From NCBI GenBank assembly GCA_028694405.1, contig JAQUTM010000079.1, forward strand, positions 1 through 9,457: a stretch of 9,457 bases of DNA, read 5' to 3'. The translations under genes and the position numbers were made by a program. Of this stretch, positions 1-5,368 are shown piece by piece. Each line of letters starts with the position of its first letter. The first letter of the stretch is position 1. The DNA comes from Oscillospiraceae bacterium. GTDB lineage: Bacteria > Bacillota > Clostridia > Oscillospirales > Ruminococcaceae. The notes under the pieces were generated by a model, which did not search any database, had not been told where the DNA came from, and worked only from the letters and a program-made list of their open reading frames with translations.

Positions 1-706
1 GTGCAATATTCAAGCTGAAGCTTTCAGGTAAAGCAGCAGCGCCTACTAAGTAAGCCAAAACAGTGCTGCCCAAAATGCCAATTAAAATAGCACCTTTCAC
101 GTTTAAAGCGTACAAAACAGCAATTAAAATAACACCAACAAGAGCAACTACAGCGCCCTTGCTTGTAGCCCAGTCAGAAAAGTTAACCAGGTCTACCAAA
201 GTTGCACTACTGTCTACTACCAAGCCTGCATTTTGCAAACCTAGGAAGCAGATGAAAATACCAATACCACCGCTAATAGCAATTTTAATGTTTTGAGGGA
301 TAGCATTGATGATGGCCTCACGCAAGCCAACAACAGTAATAAGTATAAAAAGAATACCCGAAATCAAAACCAAAGCCAAAGCCATTTGATATTGCTTTAC
401 AACGTCTTCCACACCTGTCATGGCGCCCAATGTGCCCATAACTGTAAAGGCAAAAAATGCATTTAAACCCATACCGGGTGCCTGTGCAAACGGCAATTTT
501 GCCATTAAGCCCATTAACAATGTACCAATAGCCGCAGAGATACAAGTGGCAAAGAATACGCCATTTGCAATAGATTGATTACCCAAGCTAATCATGCCGG
601 GGTTAACAGCGATAATGTAGGCCATTGCAAAAAATGTGGTAAGGCCCGCAAAAACCTCTGTTTTGACTGTGGTGTTTTTCTCTTTCAACTGAAAGAATTT
701 TTCCAT
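1..706 (-). CDS. AzgA-family (NCS2) purine permease, N-terminal part; runs off the window
   Basis: Membrane permease, probably importing guanine and/or hypoxanthine by cation symport. The 235 visible codons start at ATG 706, with GGAGG 9 bases upstream (716-720). The protein starts MEKFFQLKEK and continues into hydrophobic segments typical of AzgA/PbuG proteins: an early N-P-G-M-I-S motif after the first membrane span, an AQAPGMGLNAFF block near residues 75-86 that is a hallmark of the family, and a GIPQNIKIAISGGIGIF block around residues 130-146. Family members are usually about 430-480 residues, so roughly the second half is missing beyond the left edge. The guanine-class riboswitch upstream supports a purine substrate and suggests a PbuG/PbuO-like role. 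Family assignment is secure; exact substrate preference is inferred from the riboswitch. Confidence 0.93.
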   Translation of the reverse strand, partial: MEKFFQLKEKNTTVKTEVFAGLTTFFAMAYIIAVNPGMISLGNQSIANGVFFATCISAAIGTLLMGLMAKLPFAQAPGMGLNAFFAFTVMGTLGAMTGVEDVVKQYQMALALVLISGILFILITVVGLREAIINAIPQNIKIAISGGIGIFICFLGLQNAGLVVDSSATLVDLVNFSDWATSKGAVVALVGVILIAVLYALNVKGAILIGILGSTVLAYLVGAAALPESFSLNIA

Positions 707-735
707 TCGTCGATTCCTCCAAAAGTTTTTATAAA

Positions 736-770
736 TTAAAAGGACATTACCCGGATGGTAAGCCTTTTAA
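736..770 (-). promoter_or_regulatory. Extra hairpin in the permease mRNA leader
   Basis: The arms TTAAAAGG (736-743) and CCTTTTAA (763-770) are perfectly complementary. Inside them TTACC (747-751) pairs with GGTAA (757-761), leaving a 5-base loop and a small asymmetric internal loop. It lies between the riboswitch terminator and the ribosome binding site, so it exists only in read-through transcripts. It may be an mRNA-stabilising hairpin or a second, weak control point. It has no good U-tract of its own, and the function is unknown. Confidence 0.55.
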
Positions 771-775
771 GACAA

Positions 776-804
776 AAGAAAAAGCCGATAGGTATACTAT
801 CGGC
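776..804 (-). terminator. Riboswitch-controlled intrinsic terminator
   Basis: On the minus strand the arms GCCGATAG (797-804) and CTATCGGC (784-791) form a perfect 8-bp stem with a 5-base loop, followed by TTTTTCTTTT (776-783 and the adjoining stem end). The 5' arm repeats the first strand of the riboswitch P1 helix, so the 3' strand of P1 can pair either with P1 or with this arm. That is the usual off-switch arrangement of guanine riboswitches. Confidence 0.92.
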
Positions 805-840
805 TTTTTCGCAAAACAATTTTAACATTACTTTGCAAAA

Positions 841-909
841 ACCAATAGTCGGACCATTTACGGCGGCCCGGTAGAAACGTAGAACCCATATCGTTCAATT
901 TATATCGGC
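841..909 (-). promoter_or_regulatory. Purine riboswitch aptamer, guanine class
   Basis: Read on the minus strand, the element matches the purine aptamer consensus. P1 is GCCGATA (903-909) with TATTGGT (841-847), two of the seven pairs being G-U. The TATAA joining segment follows, then P2 with the conserved GATATGG loop, TTTCTACC in the joining region, P3 with the CCGTAAA loop, and GACTAT before the 3' P1 strand. The specificity base (position 74 in xpt numbering) is C, here at plus-strand position 848, which indicates guanine/hypoxanthine rather than adenine. Bound ligand should stabilise P1 and let the downstream terminator form, so expression of the permease should fall when purines are plentiful. 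Recognition is by motif and structure. Confidence 0.95.
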
Positions 910-950
910 AAATATTTTGTTTGTTACATAAAATTAAAAGTACGTTTTTA

Positions 951-979
951 ATTATATTAAAATTCGACATAATATGCAA
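951..979 (-). promoter_or_regulatory. Probable sigma-A promoter of the riboswitch-permease unit
   Basis: Minus strand: TATAAT (951-956, perfect -10) lies 17 bases downstream of TTGCAT (974-979, 3 of 6 matches to TTGACA). Transcription would start near 943-945, about 35 bases before the aptamer, which fits a riboswitch leader. Confidence 0.7.
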
Positions 980-1072
980 GTGCACAATTTCATAATAAAT
1001 TTGTGTTTTCTCTTACAAATATGTTACAAATGCACGAATAAATAAAAATGCAGTTTTTGTTTTGCTCTTTTT

Positions 1073-1182
1073 GGCTTTCCTCGGCATGTTGGGCAACTAG
1101 CTTTATCCGTACAGTAAAAGCTACAGTTATGGATTTGCCAAGGCAAAAAACCTCCGCTATTTTGCTCGGGCCGTGGAATGCC
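1073..1182. ncRNA. Candidate structured RNA: three-way junction with possible pseudoknot; strand unresolved
   Basis: This gene-poor stretch folds compactly. A closing stem pairs 1073-1085 with 1170-1182 as 3+4+4 base pairs, separated by two single T-T mismatches (A-A on the other strand). Inside are two arms. Arm A has TTGG-CAA (1089-1096, one bulged base) pairing with TTGCCAA (1135-1141), then ATCCGTA (1105-1111) with TATGGAT (1128-1134). Arm B has GCAAAA (1143-1148) with TTTTGC (1160-1165) and an 11-base loop. Junction linkers are only 3, 1 and 4 bases. The bulge TAGCTTT (1098-1104) is complementary to the loop segment AAAGCTA (1117-1123), a 7-bp crossing interaction or an alternative fold. 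One arm A pair is G-T on plus but A-C on minus, slightly favouring the plus strand, yet neighbouring genes on both sides are on minus. I found no convincing promoter or terminator on either strand and no family match; 6S and raiA RNAs are families to test. Confidence 0.5.
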
Positions 1183-1249
1183 TACACTTGTCCGATATGC
1201 TACCACCATAACGGCTAAAAAAGCTTGATAGATTTTTTTGCTTATTGTA

Positions 1250-1498
1250 TTATCCCTGCAATCCGCGCTCTTGTCGGCCCATATCCTCTACCACAATATC
1301 AAAAATTTCTCCTAACGTTGCACAATACTTTAAAACGTCCCAAGGCTCATTGGTGTGAAAATGTATTTTAATCAAATCTTCATCTCCTACCGCTAATAGA
1401 CAGTCTCCTTTTAAATTTGCTCTAAAATAGTCGTTAATTTCATCTTCGTCTAGCCCCTCTCCTTCAATTAACAGCTGGGTATCGTATTTAAATTCCAT
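1250..1498 (-). CDS. Small stand-alone protein matching the FakA/YloV middle domain
   Basis: An 82-residue protein read from ATG 1498, with AAGGAG 7 bases upstream. An upstream in-frame ATG at 1516 would place that ribosome binding site inside the gene and is rejected. The whole protein resembles the middle domain of FakA/YloV (DAK-type fatty acid kinase subunit): a YDTQLLIEG start, then LLAVGDEDLIKIHFHTNEP around residues 34-52, then G-E-I-F-D-I and an EDM-x-x-Q end. The H-x-H pair (His46, His48) matches the two zinc-binding histidines of that domain. The third ligand in FakA is a Cys in a YCTEF-like motif; here the aligned residue is Asp6. No kinase domain and no FakB-binding C-terminal domain are present. 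Similar small proteins in Clostridia are often labelled as related to dihydroxyacetone kinase. Its function is unknown; kinase activity alone is implausible. Confidence 0.8.
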   Translation of the reverse strand: MEFKYDTQLLIEGEGLDEDEINDYFRANLKGDCLLAVGDEDLIKIHFHTNEPWDVLKYCATLGEIFDIVVEDMGRQERGLQG

Positions 1499-1538
1499 CT
1501 TAATTCTCCTTTGCATTATATTTTTTATTTATAGCAAA

Positions 1539-1567
1539 ATTATAACAGTCATTTTTTGTTTCAGCAA
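1539..1567 (-). promoter_or_regulatory. Probable promoter of the small FakA-middle-like gene
   Basis: Minus strand: TATAAT (1539-1544) with TTGCTG (1562-1567) 17 bases upstream. The -10 is perfect and the -35 matches 3 of 6. It lies just after the Rnf operon terminator and gives a leader of about 35 bases before ATG 1498, so the small gene is probably transcribed independently of rnf. Confidence 0.65.
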
Positions 1568-1599
1568 TTAAAACTTGCCTAAATACCAAACTTTTAAAT

Positions 1600-1639
1600 A
1601 AAAAACAGCAGCAGCCATACAAAGATGTCTGCCGCTGTT
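1600..1639 (-). terminator. Intrinsic terminator of the rnf operon
   Basis: Minus strand: AACAGCGGCAG (1629-1639) pairs with CTGCTGCTGTT (1604-1614) over 11 bp with one G-U pair. The loop is 14 bases and a run of six T follows (1600-1605, overlapping the stem end). It begins 45 bases after the rnfB stop codon, which marks the end of the operon. Confidence 0.93.
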
Positions 1640-1683
1640 CTCAGCGTTTTGATTATGTTTAATCTATATTAGATTGGCAAAAA

Positions 1684-2526
1684 CTATTCTGCCGCTTTCG
1701 GCTCTTCTTTTGGCAAGGTGGCTGCAATGGCCTCCTCAATATTCTTGGGAATTGTAATAGCCTTTACAGGACAAACCTCTACACATTCACGACAACCGGT
1801 ACATTTTTCGTGGTCAATACTTGCCACGTTATCAACAACTTTAATAGCACCCTGTTGACAAGTTTTTTCACACTTCATGCAGCCGATACAGCCTGCACTG
1901 CAGCCTTTGCGGGTAAGCGCACCACGTTCTTTGTTTGCGCATAAAACAACAGGTTTATCGCTTTCTGGCAGCACCCAAATGATATTGTTAGGACAAGCGC
2001 TTGCACAAGCACCGCAGCCGGTACACTTTTCTTTATCGATAACAGCTACACCGTTACTGATGGTAATTGCGCCAAATTTACATTTAACGGCACAGTCCCC
2101 GTAGCCCAGACAGCCATACTGACATGCTGCGCGGCCATTGTATAAGGTGTTGCAAGCTGCGCAAGTTTTTATGCCCTCGTAATCATATTTATTTGTAGTG
2201 TGCACATAGCTGCCTTGGCAAGCCACAACAGCTTTACGCACGGCAACCTCGCCCGCTTCTACGCCCATAACAGCAGCCACTGCAGCCGCTGTAGCTGCAC
2301 CGCCGGGTACACATTTGTTGACAGGAGCACCCTCTACAACAGCTTTGGCATAGTCTGCACAACCCGCATATCCGCAAGCACCACAGTTTGCGCCTGGCAG
2401 CTCTGCTGCCACCAAACCAACGCGCTCGTCTTCCTCTACATGCATAAATTGTGCAGCAACTACTAAAATAGCGGCTCCCAGAAGGCCGGTAACGGTAACA
2501 ATAACTACCGCGATTGCTATACTCAT
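1684..2526 (-). CDS. rnfB: Rnf complex subunit B, iron-sulfur electron-transfer protein
   Basis: A 280-residue membrane-anchored polyferredoxin that accepts electrons from reduced ferredoxin and passes them into the Rnf complex. Residues 1-28 form the membrane anchor. The Fes-type 4Fe-4S domain follows at Cys48, Cys51, Cys56 and Cys72 (NCGACGYAGC). A Cys-rich segment (Cys122-Cys149) comes next, then ferredoxin-type sites at Cys168/171/174/178, Cys213/216/219/223 and Cys242/245/248/252. The tail is Ala/Glu/Lys-rich. The start at ATG 2526 has AAGGAGG 8 bases upstream and agrees with the family. A longer reading from TTG 2562 would overlap rnfA and has no such site. It is the last gene of the operon, 13 bases after the rnfA stop, and is followed by a strong terminator. 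Confidence 0.97.
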   Translation of the reverse strand: MSIAIAVVIVTVTGLLGAAILVVAAQFMHVEEDERVGLVAAELPGANCGACGYAGCADYAKAVVEGAPVNKCVPGGAATAAAVAAVMGVEAGEVAVRKAVVACQGSYVHTTNKYDYEGIKTCAACNTLYNGRAACQYGCLGYGDCAVKCKFGAITISNGVAVIDKEKCTGCGACASACPNNIIWVLPESDKPVVLCANKERGALTRKGCSAGCIGCMKCEKTCQQGAIKVVDNVASIDHEKCTGCRECVEVCPVKAITIPKNIEEAIAATLPKEEPKAAE

Positions 2527-2539
2527 TCTTCCTTCCTCC

Positions 2540-3136
2540 TTAGCCTTTAAATATGTTTTCAATCATGCCGCCAAAGCCCATGAAAGACAAACTTACAATA
2601 CTTGCTGCTACCAGTGTAATGGGCAACCCCTCAAAGCATTTGGGAGGCTTTGCATCTTCCACACGACGGCGTACACCGCTAAACAGCACCATGGCTAACA
2701 TAAAGCCAATACCGGCACCAACGGCGCACACAATACTTTCTACAAAGGTATAACCGTTATCCACGTTTAAAATGGTAACGCCCAAAACTGCACAGTTTGT
2801 TGTAATTAAAGGTAAAAATACACCCAGTGCATTATACAAAGGAGGCATAAATTTCTTTAAAATAATTTCAACCAGCTGTACTAAGGTTGCAATAACTAAA
2901 ATAAATACAATGTTATTTAAATATTCCAAGCCGTTTGGCACCAAAAGATAGGTGTAAATAGGCCATGTGGCACAGGTAGCAAGTGTCATTACAAAAATAA
3001 CGGCACCGCTCATGCCAACCGCAGAATCCAATTTTTTACTTACGCCAAGGAAAGGGCAAATGCCCAAAAATTTAACCAGTACATAGTTGTTGGTTAAAAT
3101 CATGCCAAAAAAGATAATTGCTAATTTACTGGCCAT
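2540..3136 (-). CDS. rnfA: Rnf complex subunit A, integral membrane protein
   Basis: A 198-residue protein of six predicted membrane helices, the usual length for RnfA/NqrE. It pairs with RnfE as an inverted-topology partner. The two sequences carry matching half-sites, LGICPFLGVS (Cys27) and ITTNCAVLGV (Cys115); in structures of Rnf and Nqr these cysteines, with two from the partner, hold a 2Fe-2S cluster inside the membrane. The ATG overlaps the rnfE stop by one base (TAATG), and an AAGGAG lies 13 bases upstream within the rnfE tail, longer spacing than at the other junctions. Coupling to rnfE translation is therefore likely. The stop codon sits directly before the rnfB ribosome binding site. 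Confidence 0.97.
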   Translation of the reverse strand: MASKLAIIFFGMILTNNYVLVKFLGICPFLGVSKKLDSAVGMSGAVIFVMTLATCATWPIYTYLLVPNGLEYLNNIVFILVIATLVQLVEIILKKFMPPLYNALGVFLPLITTNCAVLGVTILNVDNGYTFVESIVCAVGAGIGFMLAMVLFSGVRRRVEDAKPPKCFEGLPITLVAASIVSLSFMGFGGMIENIFKG

Positions 3137-3831
3137 TATTTGTCACACTCTCCTTTCGATTGGCAGCTTCCTGCGCTGGGACAGCCTTCACAGCCGATAC
3201 TGCGTTTTTTAGGTTTGCCTGTGGTTTTTGTTTCAATAAACACAACCAAAGCCATTAACGCACCAAATACAAAAAAGCCGCCTGCCGGTGTGATAAAAAT
3301 ACCCATAGGGTCAACTGCTTTAGGCATTACCTGAATACCAAAAAAGGTACCGGCACCTAAAATCTCGCGGATAGAAGCCATTAAGGTTAATGTAAAAGTA
3401 AAGCCAAGGCCCATTCCAAGTCCGTCAAATGCGCTGGAAAGAACATCGTTTTTACTTGCAAACATCTCGGCACGGCCCAAAATAATGCAGTTAACGGTAA
3501 TCAGCGGCAAAAATACGCCCAAAGCACTGTCCAGTGCAGGTACATACGCCTTTACCAAAAACTGTACAATGGTAACAAAGCTTGCAATAACAGTGATAAA
3601 TGCCGGTAAACGTACTTTATCCGGAATTACTTTACGCAACGCACTGATAACAATATTACTGCAAATTAAAACAAAAGTTGCAGCAAGCCCCATGCCCACG
3701 CCGTTAAATGCCATAGTGGTAACAGCCAGTGTAGGACAAGTGCCCAACACCAAACGCAGAGAGGGATTTTCTTTAATTAAGCCGTTGGTAAAAATTTGAG
3801 CACGATTTGGTTTCGTAGTTGATTTTCCCAT
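3136..3831 (-). CDS. rnfE: Rnf complex subunit E, with Cys-rich C-terminal tail
   Basis: A 231-residue integral membrane subunit, homologous to RnfA. It carries the half-sites LGTCPTLAVT (Cys32) and ITVNCIILGR (Cys115), which should complete the intramembrane 2Fe-2S site with RnfA. Six helices end near residue 200, followed by a basic linker (TGKPKKR) and a tail with four cysteines (Cys214, 217, 223, 229; pattern C-x2-C-x5-C-x5-C). The tail is absent from textbook proteobacterial RnfE and could bind a metal or an iron-sulfur cluster; this is inference. The start at ATG 3831 has AAGGAGG 10 bases upstream, inside the end of rnfG. The rnfG stop is 2 bases before the start. Confidence 0.97.
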   Translation of the reverse strand: MGKSTTKPNRAQIFTNGLIKENPSLRLVLGTCPTLAVTTMAFNGVGMGLAATFVLICSNIVISALRKVIPDKVRLPAFITVIASFVTIVQFLVKAYVPALDSALGVFLPLITVNCIILGRAEMFASKNDVLSSAFDGLGMGLGFTFTLTLMASIREILGAGTFFGIQVMPKAVDPMGIFITPAGGFFVFGALMALVVFIETKTTGKPKKRSIGCEGCPSAGSCQSKGECDK

Positions 3832-3833
3832 AA

Positions 3834-4364
3834 TTACGCAACCTCCTTATATGCTGCAATGGCATTGTTTATGGCATCTACCGCAGCTTTACTACTTATG
3901 GTTGCACTGGGTACCGCGTCAATATCATTGATTGTCATGGCTTCGCTTGCTTTACCTGCAAACTGAGCCGCAAAGCTGTCATCTCGTATTTTTTGGCCCA
4001 AGCCTGCTGTCTCGCTGTTTTCGGGGAAAGTTACACAAGTAATGTTTCCGTCCTGTCCAAAAGCAACAACAACTGGTACCATTCCGCCGTAGCCCTGTGC
4101 CTCGGCAGAAATAACATAGCCCACATCATTTTGTGCTTTTAAAACCTTAGTAACGCCTGCTTGTGTAGAAGTTAACTCTTCAAACCCTTCGGCAGTAGGC
4201 AATACAGCATAATATGCCTCGTTGGCAGCCTTATCCTGATTTGCTTTAATAACCGGTGCCGTTAACTGGTTGGTAATCCCAAGCAGCAAACTGCAAACCA
4301 AGCAAATGCAGCTTAATACAACAATGGGGCGAAAAATATCTTCCCAAAGATTTTTATTTTTCAT
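3834..4364 (-). CDS. rnfG: Rnf complex subunit G, FMN-binding protein
   Basis: A 176-residue protein with one N-terminal membrane helix (about residues 12-33) and an extracytoplasmic FMN-binding domain. The flavin is attached by ApbE through a phosphoester to a Thr in a D-x-x-S-G-A-T-type motif. Here the motif reads DAVPSATISS, so Thr155 is the expected attachment site, with Pro-Ser in place of the usual Ser-Gly before Ala-Thr. The conserved GYGG segment is at residues 91-94 and the ETAGLGQKI block at 118-126. Its ATG overlaps the rnfD stop by one base (TAATG), with GGGAGG upstream inside rnfD. No apbE gene lies in the window. Confidence 0.96.
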   Translation of the reverse strand: MKNKNLWEDIFRPIVVLSCICLVCSLLLGITNQLTAPVIKANQDKAANEAYYAVLPTAEGFEELTSTQAGVTKVLKAQNDVGYVISAEAQGYGGMVPVVVAFGQDGNITCVTFPENSETAGLGQKIRDDSFAAQFAGKASEAMTINDIDAVPSATISSKAAVDAINNAIAAYKEVA

Positions 4365-5368
4365 TATTTCTTACCTCCCAACGGTTTTTGACGTGTGAGG
4401 TTGTTTATATAAGGTACCAGCAAGTTCATAAACAAAATTGCAAAGCTTACGCCCTCGGCACTGGTGCCAAACACACGAATTGCAAAGGTAATAATAGCAA
4501 GACCTATGCCAAATACCCATTTGCCCTTTACTGTAAAGGGGCTTGTTACATAGTCTGTTGCCATAAAGAAAGCCCCCAACAAAATGCCGCCGCTTAGCAG
4601 CTGTGCGGCAGCCAGCTGTGCAAAATCTCCACTGTAATTTACAGCATAAATAAAGTTTTGCATAAAGGTTGCGCCGGGTGTAAAGGTACTAAAAAATTGG
4701 TACAAGAAGTGTAAAATAAAGTAGCCGCCCAAGTAAACACAAGGAATAACGGGGCTGATTACTTTTGTTACAATTAAATAAACACCGCCTAAAATTAGAG
4801 CAAGCGCACAAGTTTCACCTAAAACGCCCCCGTGCGTACCCAGCAACAAATCTAAAAAGGGTACGTTACCTGCCTGCAAATCTGCGGCAAGAGGTGTAGC
4901 ACCTGCAAGCGCATCAACGCCGGCATAGCTAGAGGGAAAAGCATATTTTGTCATGCGGCCTGTAAAACTGGCGGCAAGCACAATACGCGCTACAATAGCA
5001 GGGTTTGCAAAGTTACAGCCAATACCGCCAAACAGTTGTTTTACAACAACAATGGCAATAAATGCGCCAATTAGCGCAATCCACAACGGCAAAGTGCTGG
5101 GCAAGTTAAACGCCAACAACAAACCGGTTACAACTGCGCTTAAATCGCCAACCGTCTGCTCTTTTTTCATCAGTAAGCAGTATAAAAATTCAAACCCTAC
5201 ACAAGCTGCTGTGGTAACGCCTGTCAAAAGCAAAGCATCGGTGCCAAAAATAAGCACACTGGCAGCAAAAGCAGGTACCAAAGCAAGAATTACCTGCCCC
5301 ATAAGCTTGCGCGTAGAGGAATTATCGGTAATATGCGGTGATGAGGTAACAATTAAATTGTTCTCCAT
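4364..5368 (-). CDS. rnfD: Rnf complex subunit D, membrane flavoprotein
   Basis: A 334-residue integral membrane subunit with about eight to ten helices, usual length for clostridial RnfD. It carries a second covalently bound FMN, with Thr158 in the AGATP motif (residues 155-159) as the expected attachment residue. It also shows the family signatures MGQVILALVPA near residue 23, GDLSAVVTGLLLAF (74-87) and FANPAIVARI (120-129). It is believed to form part of the ion-translocating core with RnfA, RnfE and RnfG. The start at ATG 5368 overlaps the rnfC stop by one base (TAATG). Its ribosome binding site GGAGGT is read in rnfC as the codons for the last residues. Confidence 0.97.
   Translation of the reverse strand: MENNLIVTSSPHITDNSSTRKLMGQVILALVPAFAASVLIFGTDALLLTGVTTAACVGFEFLYCLLMKKEQTVGDLSAVVTGLLLAFNLPSTLPLWIALIGAFIAIVVVKQLFGGIGCNFANPAIVARIVLAASFTGRMTKYAFPSSYAGVDALAGATPLAADLQAGNVPFLDLLLGTHGGVLGETCALALILGGVYLIVTKVISPVIPCVYLGGYFILHFLYQFFSTFTPGATFMQNFIYAVNYSGDFAQLAAAQLLSGGILLGAFFMATDYVTSPFTVKGKWVFGIGLAIITFAIRVFGTSAEGVSFAILFMNLLVPYINNLTRQKPLGGKK

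Noticed and set aside
1110..1127. Direct repeat TACAGT at 1110-1115 and 1122-1127
   Set aside because: Two copies of six bases are not a repeat array. They are explained by the folded element at 1073-1182.
1024..1209. Minus-strand reading frame of 61 codons with four Cys near its middle
   Set aside because: No ribosome binding site before the ATG, no recognisable family, and the frame coincides with the base-paired element at 1073-1182, which explains the sequence better.
1499..1516. Upstream ATG at 1516 for the FakA-middle-like gene
   Set aside because: The AAGGAG ribosome binding site for ATG 1498 would lie inside the coding region, and the extra six residues do not match the family.
2527..2562. 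A longer rnfB reading from TTG 2562
   Set aside because: It would overlap rnfA and add 12 residues not found in the family, while ATG 2526 has a good AAGGAGG upstream and begins the membrane anchor as expected.
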